Positions 6,272 to 8,103 of a stretch of DNA of 8,103 nt are shown here, in pieces (within the stretch, counting starts at the first letter, position 1; every line of letters starts with the position of its first letter). The position numbers were made by a program, and so were the translations under genes. The DNA is from Methanocellales archaeon (GTDB taxonomy: Archaea > Halobacteriota > UBA148). Location of the stretch: assembly GCA_013415795.1 (NCBI GenBank), contig JAAEEL010000049.1, positions 1 to 8,103 of the forward strand, read 5' to 3'. The notes below the pieces were generated by a model. The model was not told the DNA's origin and ran no database searches. It saw nothing but the letters and a program-made list of their open reading frames with translations.

Positions 6272-6363
6272 TCGATCGTTGATTTAGCTATTAGAATTTG
6301 ATCTTTGGAATTTAAATTTAAACCCCAAATTTAGTTTAAAGTACCATCAACTTTCGGAAGTAA

Positions 6364-6468
6364 TGCACTGACTAACGTTGCTCCTAAAGTCAGTTTTTTA
6401 GCCGACATTAGGAGCAGATTCAATATTTTAGGAGCAAACACGACTTTAGGAGCAAAGCTGCACTGACT
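6364..6468. repeat. array of four TTTAGGAGCAA-type motifs flanked by a 10-bp direct repeat, upstream of the thermosome gene
   Basis: Motif copies lie at 6378-6391 (inverted), 6404-6418, 6427-6438 and 6442-6456. The inverted copy and the last copy share a perfect 14-base core, GACTTTAGGAGCAA; copies three and four share TTTAGGAGCAAA; copy two matches copy four at 14 of 16 positions. The three direct copies are spaced 20 and 18 bases apart, close to two DNA turns. TGCACTGACT occurs on both sides, at 6364-6373 and 6459-6468. The array ends about 18 bases before the thermosome TATA box. It suits a set of regulator sites for the chaperonin promoter. The flanking direct repeats with inverted ends also resemble a very small mobile-element remnant. 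Confidence 0.75.
6367..6399 (+). terminator. hairpin plus T6, possible terminator of the zinc-ribbon transcript
   Basis: ACTGACT (6367-6373) pairs perfectly with AGTCAGT (6388-6394) across a 14-base loop. A run of six T (6394-6399) begins at the last base of the stem. The form resembles a factor-independent terminator about 95 bases after the zinc-ribbon stop codon. The stem is only seven base pairs and overlaps the motif array, so the pairing may instead be a by-product of those repeats. Confidence 0.35.
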
Positions 6469-6473
6469 GTAAA

Positions 6474-6482
6474 TTTTATATA
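6474..6482 (+). promoter_or_regulatory. thermosome TATA box
   Basis: The stretch ttttatata is a near-consensus archaeal TATA box about 63 bases before the thermosome ATG, so transcription should start near 6505 with a leader of about 40 nt. A ribosome site, GAGG (6532-6535), lies nine bases before the start. The repeat array lies immediately upstream. Confidence 0.6.
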
Positions 6483-6544
6483 GAACTACAAACAATCACC
6501 TCTGTACTATCAATTCTATCAAATAAATAAAGAGGTATGATATA

Positions 6545-8103
6545 ATGGCAGGACAATTGGGTGGAACGCCCGTAATAGTATTAGCAGATTCAACCGAAGT
6601 AACAAAAGGAAGGGAAGCGCAGAAAAGGAACTTCACTGCTGCAAAATCGATTGCATCTCTGGTCCGCACTACCTTAGGTCCCAAGGGAATGGACAAGATG
6701 CTTACTTATCCAAATGATGAGGCCCTAATCACTAACGATGGTGCGGCAGTCTTGAGGAGGATAGAGCTAAAGCATCCGGCTGCGAAGATGATGGTCGATG
6801 TTGCTAAGGCTCAAGATAATGAAGTAGGAGACGGAACCACAACTGCAGTGGTAATCGCAGGAGAATTGCTGAAGCAGGCCGAGGATTTGCTAGATCAGGG
6901 TGTGCATCCAACGGTCATAATATCTGGCTACAGACTGGCTTCAAAAAAGGCAAAAGAAATCCTGGATTCTGTCGCGACAGAAGTAAAGGCAGATGACGAG
7001 AATGTTCTCAAAAGGATAGCTTTAACAGCGATGACTGGAAAAGGCTCCGGAGCAGCAAGAGAGAAATTGACCGAGATGGTCTTGAAGGCTGTACTATCTG
7101 TTGCTGAAAAGGTAGATGGCAAATATGTTGTGATTGCGAATGATATCAAAGTCGAGAAGAAGACCGGTGCTAGTATTTACGAGTCAAAGACGATAGAAGG
7201 AATAATAGTCGACAAAGGAAGGGCACATCCAGATATTCCAGATAAAATCGAAAATGCAAAGATTGCCTTGATCAACTCTCCCCTTGAGATAAAACCTACT
7301 AAGACCCATGTTGAGATATCAATCAAATCGCCGGATCAACTCAAAGGCTTCATTGACGGAGATGAAAAAATGCTTAGAGACGTGGCCGAAAAAATAGTCA
7401 GCAGTGGCGCAAACGTGGTATTGTGTCAAAAGGGAATCGCTGATAAGGTGCAACATTATTTGGCAAATAAAGGAATAATGTCAGTCAAACGGGTTAGAAA
7501 GACATATTTAAAGAGATTGGTAAAGGCGACCGGTGCTAAAATAGTCAACAAAGTTCATGACCTCACTGCGAGCGATCTGGGCAAAGCGGGATTGGTTGAA
7601 GAGAGAGAACTCGCTGGGCAGAAGATGATTTTTGTAGAGCAGTGTGACAATCCCAAAGCCGTATCTATCTTACTAAGAGGTGGAACTGATCAAGTTATTG
7701 ATGAGCTTGAGAGGTCTTTGCAAGATGTATTACGTGTGCTAGGAGCAGTAATAGAAGATGGAAATATAATTGCAGGTGGTGGATCTCCAGAGGTAGAGTT
7801 GGCAATTAGGTTGAGAGAATACAGTGCATCGCTAGGCGGAAAAGAACAGTTGGCTGTTGTCAAGTTTGCAAATGCCTTGGAATGCATCCCAAGAACACTT
7901 GCAGAGAATGCTGGGCTGGACCCGATAGACATGCTAATTGCGTTGAGATCCCAACATGAGAAGGGCAAAAAGAACGCAGGGTTGGATGTTTACAAGGGAA
8001 AGGTAATCGACATGATGGAAGCAGGTGTGGTCGAACCCCTAAGGGTGAAAACTCAGGCCATTTCCTCTGCAACAGAGGCAGCTACCATGATTCTTAGGAT
8101 AGA
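6545..8103 (+). CDS. ths: thermosome (group II chaperonin) subunit, C-terminus beyond the window
   Basis: The open frame from ATG 6545 reads 519 codons to the window edge without a stop. Thermosome subunits are usually 540-560 residues, so only the C-terminal tail should be missing. The protein forms a double-ring, ATP-driven folding chamber in the cytoplasm. Family marks are L-G-P-K-G-M-D-K (44-51) and N-D-G-A (64-67) in the equatorial domain, the nucleotide-binding G-D-G-T-T-T (95-100), G-G-G-S-P-E-V-E-L (411-419) and D-P-I-D (459-462), with D96 and D459 the expected ATPase acids. The apical domain and helical protrusion occupy about 210-370 (I-E-N-A-K-I-A-L, S-P-D-Q-L, S-G-A-N-V-V-L). The ATG at 6537 is out of frame and stops at once. 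Archaea often carry several paralogues; which one this is cannot be told here. Confidence 0.96.
   Translation, partial: MAGQLGGTPVIVLADSTEVTKGREAQKRNFTAAKSIASLVRTTLGPKGMDKMLTYPNDEALITNDGAAVLRRIELKHPAAKMMVDVAKAQDNEVGDGTTTAVVIAGELLKQAEDLLDQGVHPTVIISGYRLASKKAKEILDSVATEVKADDENVLKRIALTAMTGKGSGAAREKLTEMVLKAVLSVAEKVDGKYVVIANDIKVEKKTGASIYESKTIEGIIVDKGRAHPDIPDKIENAKIALINSPLEIKPTKTHVEISIKSPDQLKGFIDGDEKMLRDVAEKIVSSGANVVLCQKGIADKVQHYLANKGIMSVKRVRKTYLKRLVKATGAKIVNKVHDLTASDLGKAGLVEERELAGQKMIFVEQCDNPKAVSILLRGGTDQVIDELERSLQDVLRVLGAVIEDGNIIAGGGSPEVELAIRLREYSASLGGKEQLAVVKFANALECIPRTLAENAGLDPIDMLIALRSQHEKGKKNAGLDVYKGKVIDMMEAGVVEPLRVKTQAISSATEAATMILRI

Noticed and set aside
6304..6340. AT-rich inverted repeats (TTTGG...CCAAA and AAATTT palindromes) after the zinc-ribbon gene
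   Set aside because: Arms are five to six bases in very AT-rich sequence with a long loop and no following T-run; chance is sufficient.
7690..8072. Minus-strand frames under the thermosome gene
   Set aside because: They are complements of the conserved thermosome equatorial domain and lack ribosome sites.

Overview
The window looks archaeal, most likely euryarchaeal and methanogen- or ANME-like. The evidence is a group II chaperonin (thermosome) subunit, the archaeal KEOPS subunit Cgi121, an archaeal-type IlvD, TATA-box promoters, purine-rich Shine-Dalgarno sites, oligo-T terminators and heavy AGA/AGG/ATA codon use. No rRNA, tRNA, CRISPR array or transposase was found, so assignment below phylum is a guess.

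Layout. The left edge holds the N-terminal part of a DUF4386 membrane protein on the minus strand (1-336). It is divergent from a Cgi121 gene (529-1032, plus) across an AT-rich intergenic region. Three minus-strand genes then follow, each on its own promoter as far as can be seen: dihydroxy-acid dehydratase ilvD (5768-4119), a tyrosine-rich membrane-anchored protein of unknown function (3827-3243), and a CPA1-type cation/proton antiporter with a C-terminal RCK (TrkA_N/TrkA_C) module (3040-1208). On the right, a 52-codon zinc-ribbon protein (6113-6271) and a thermosome subunit (6545 to the window end, C-terminus cut off) lie on the plus strand.

The genes do not form one pathway. They are housekeeping and physiology genes: tRNA t6A modification, branched-chain amino acid synthesis, ion homeostasis and protein folding, with two poorly characterised membrane proteins among them.

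The most interesting non-coding stretch is 6364-6468, just upstream of the thermosome TATA box. It holds four copies of a TTTAGGAGCAA-like motif, three direct and one inverted. They are flanked by a perfect 10-bp direct repeat, and a hairpin followed by T6 overlaps the left side. This could be a regulator-binding array for the chaperonin gene or a remnant of a tiny MITE-like element. Other points of note are TTG starts on ilvD and the antiporter in nearly the same sequence context, a probable non-canonical start (ACG) or decayed start on the tyrosine-rich gene, a perfect inverted repeat next to the ilvD ribosome site, and a perfect 14-bp tandem duplication next to a TATA-like sequence.
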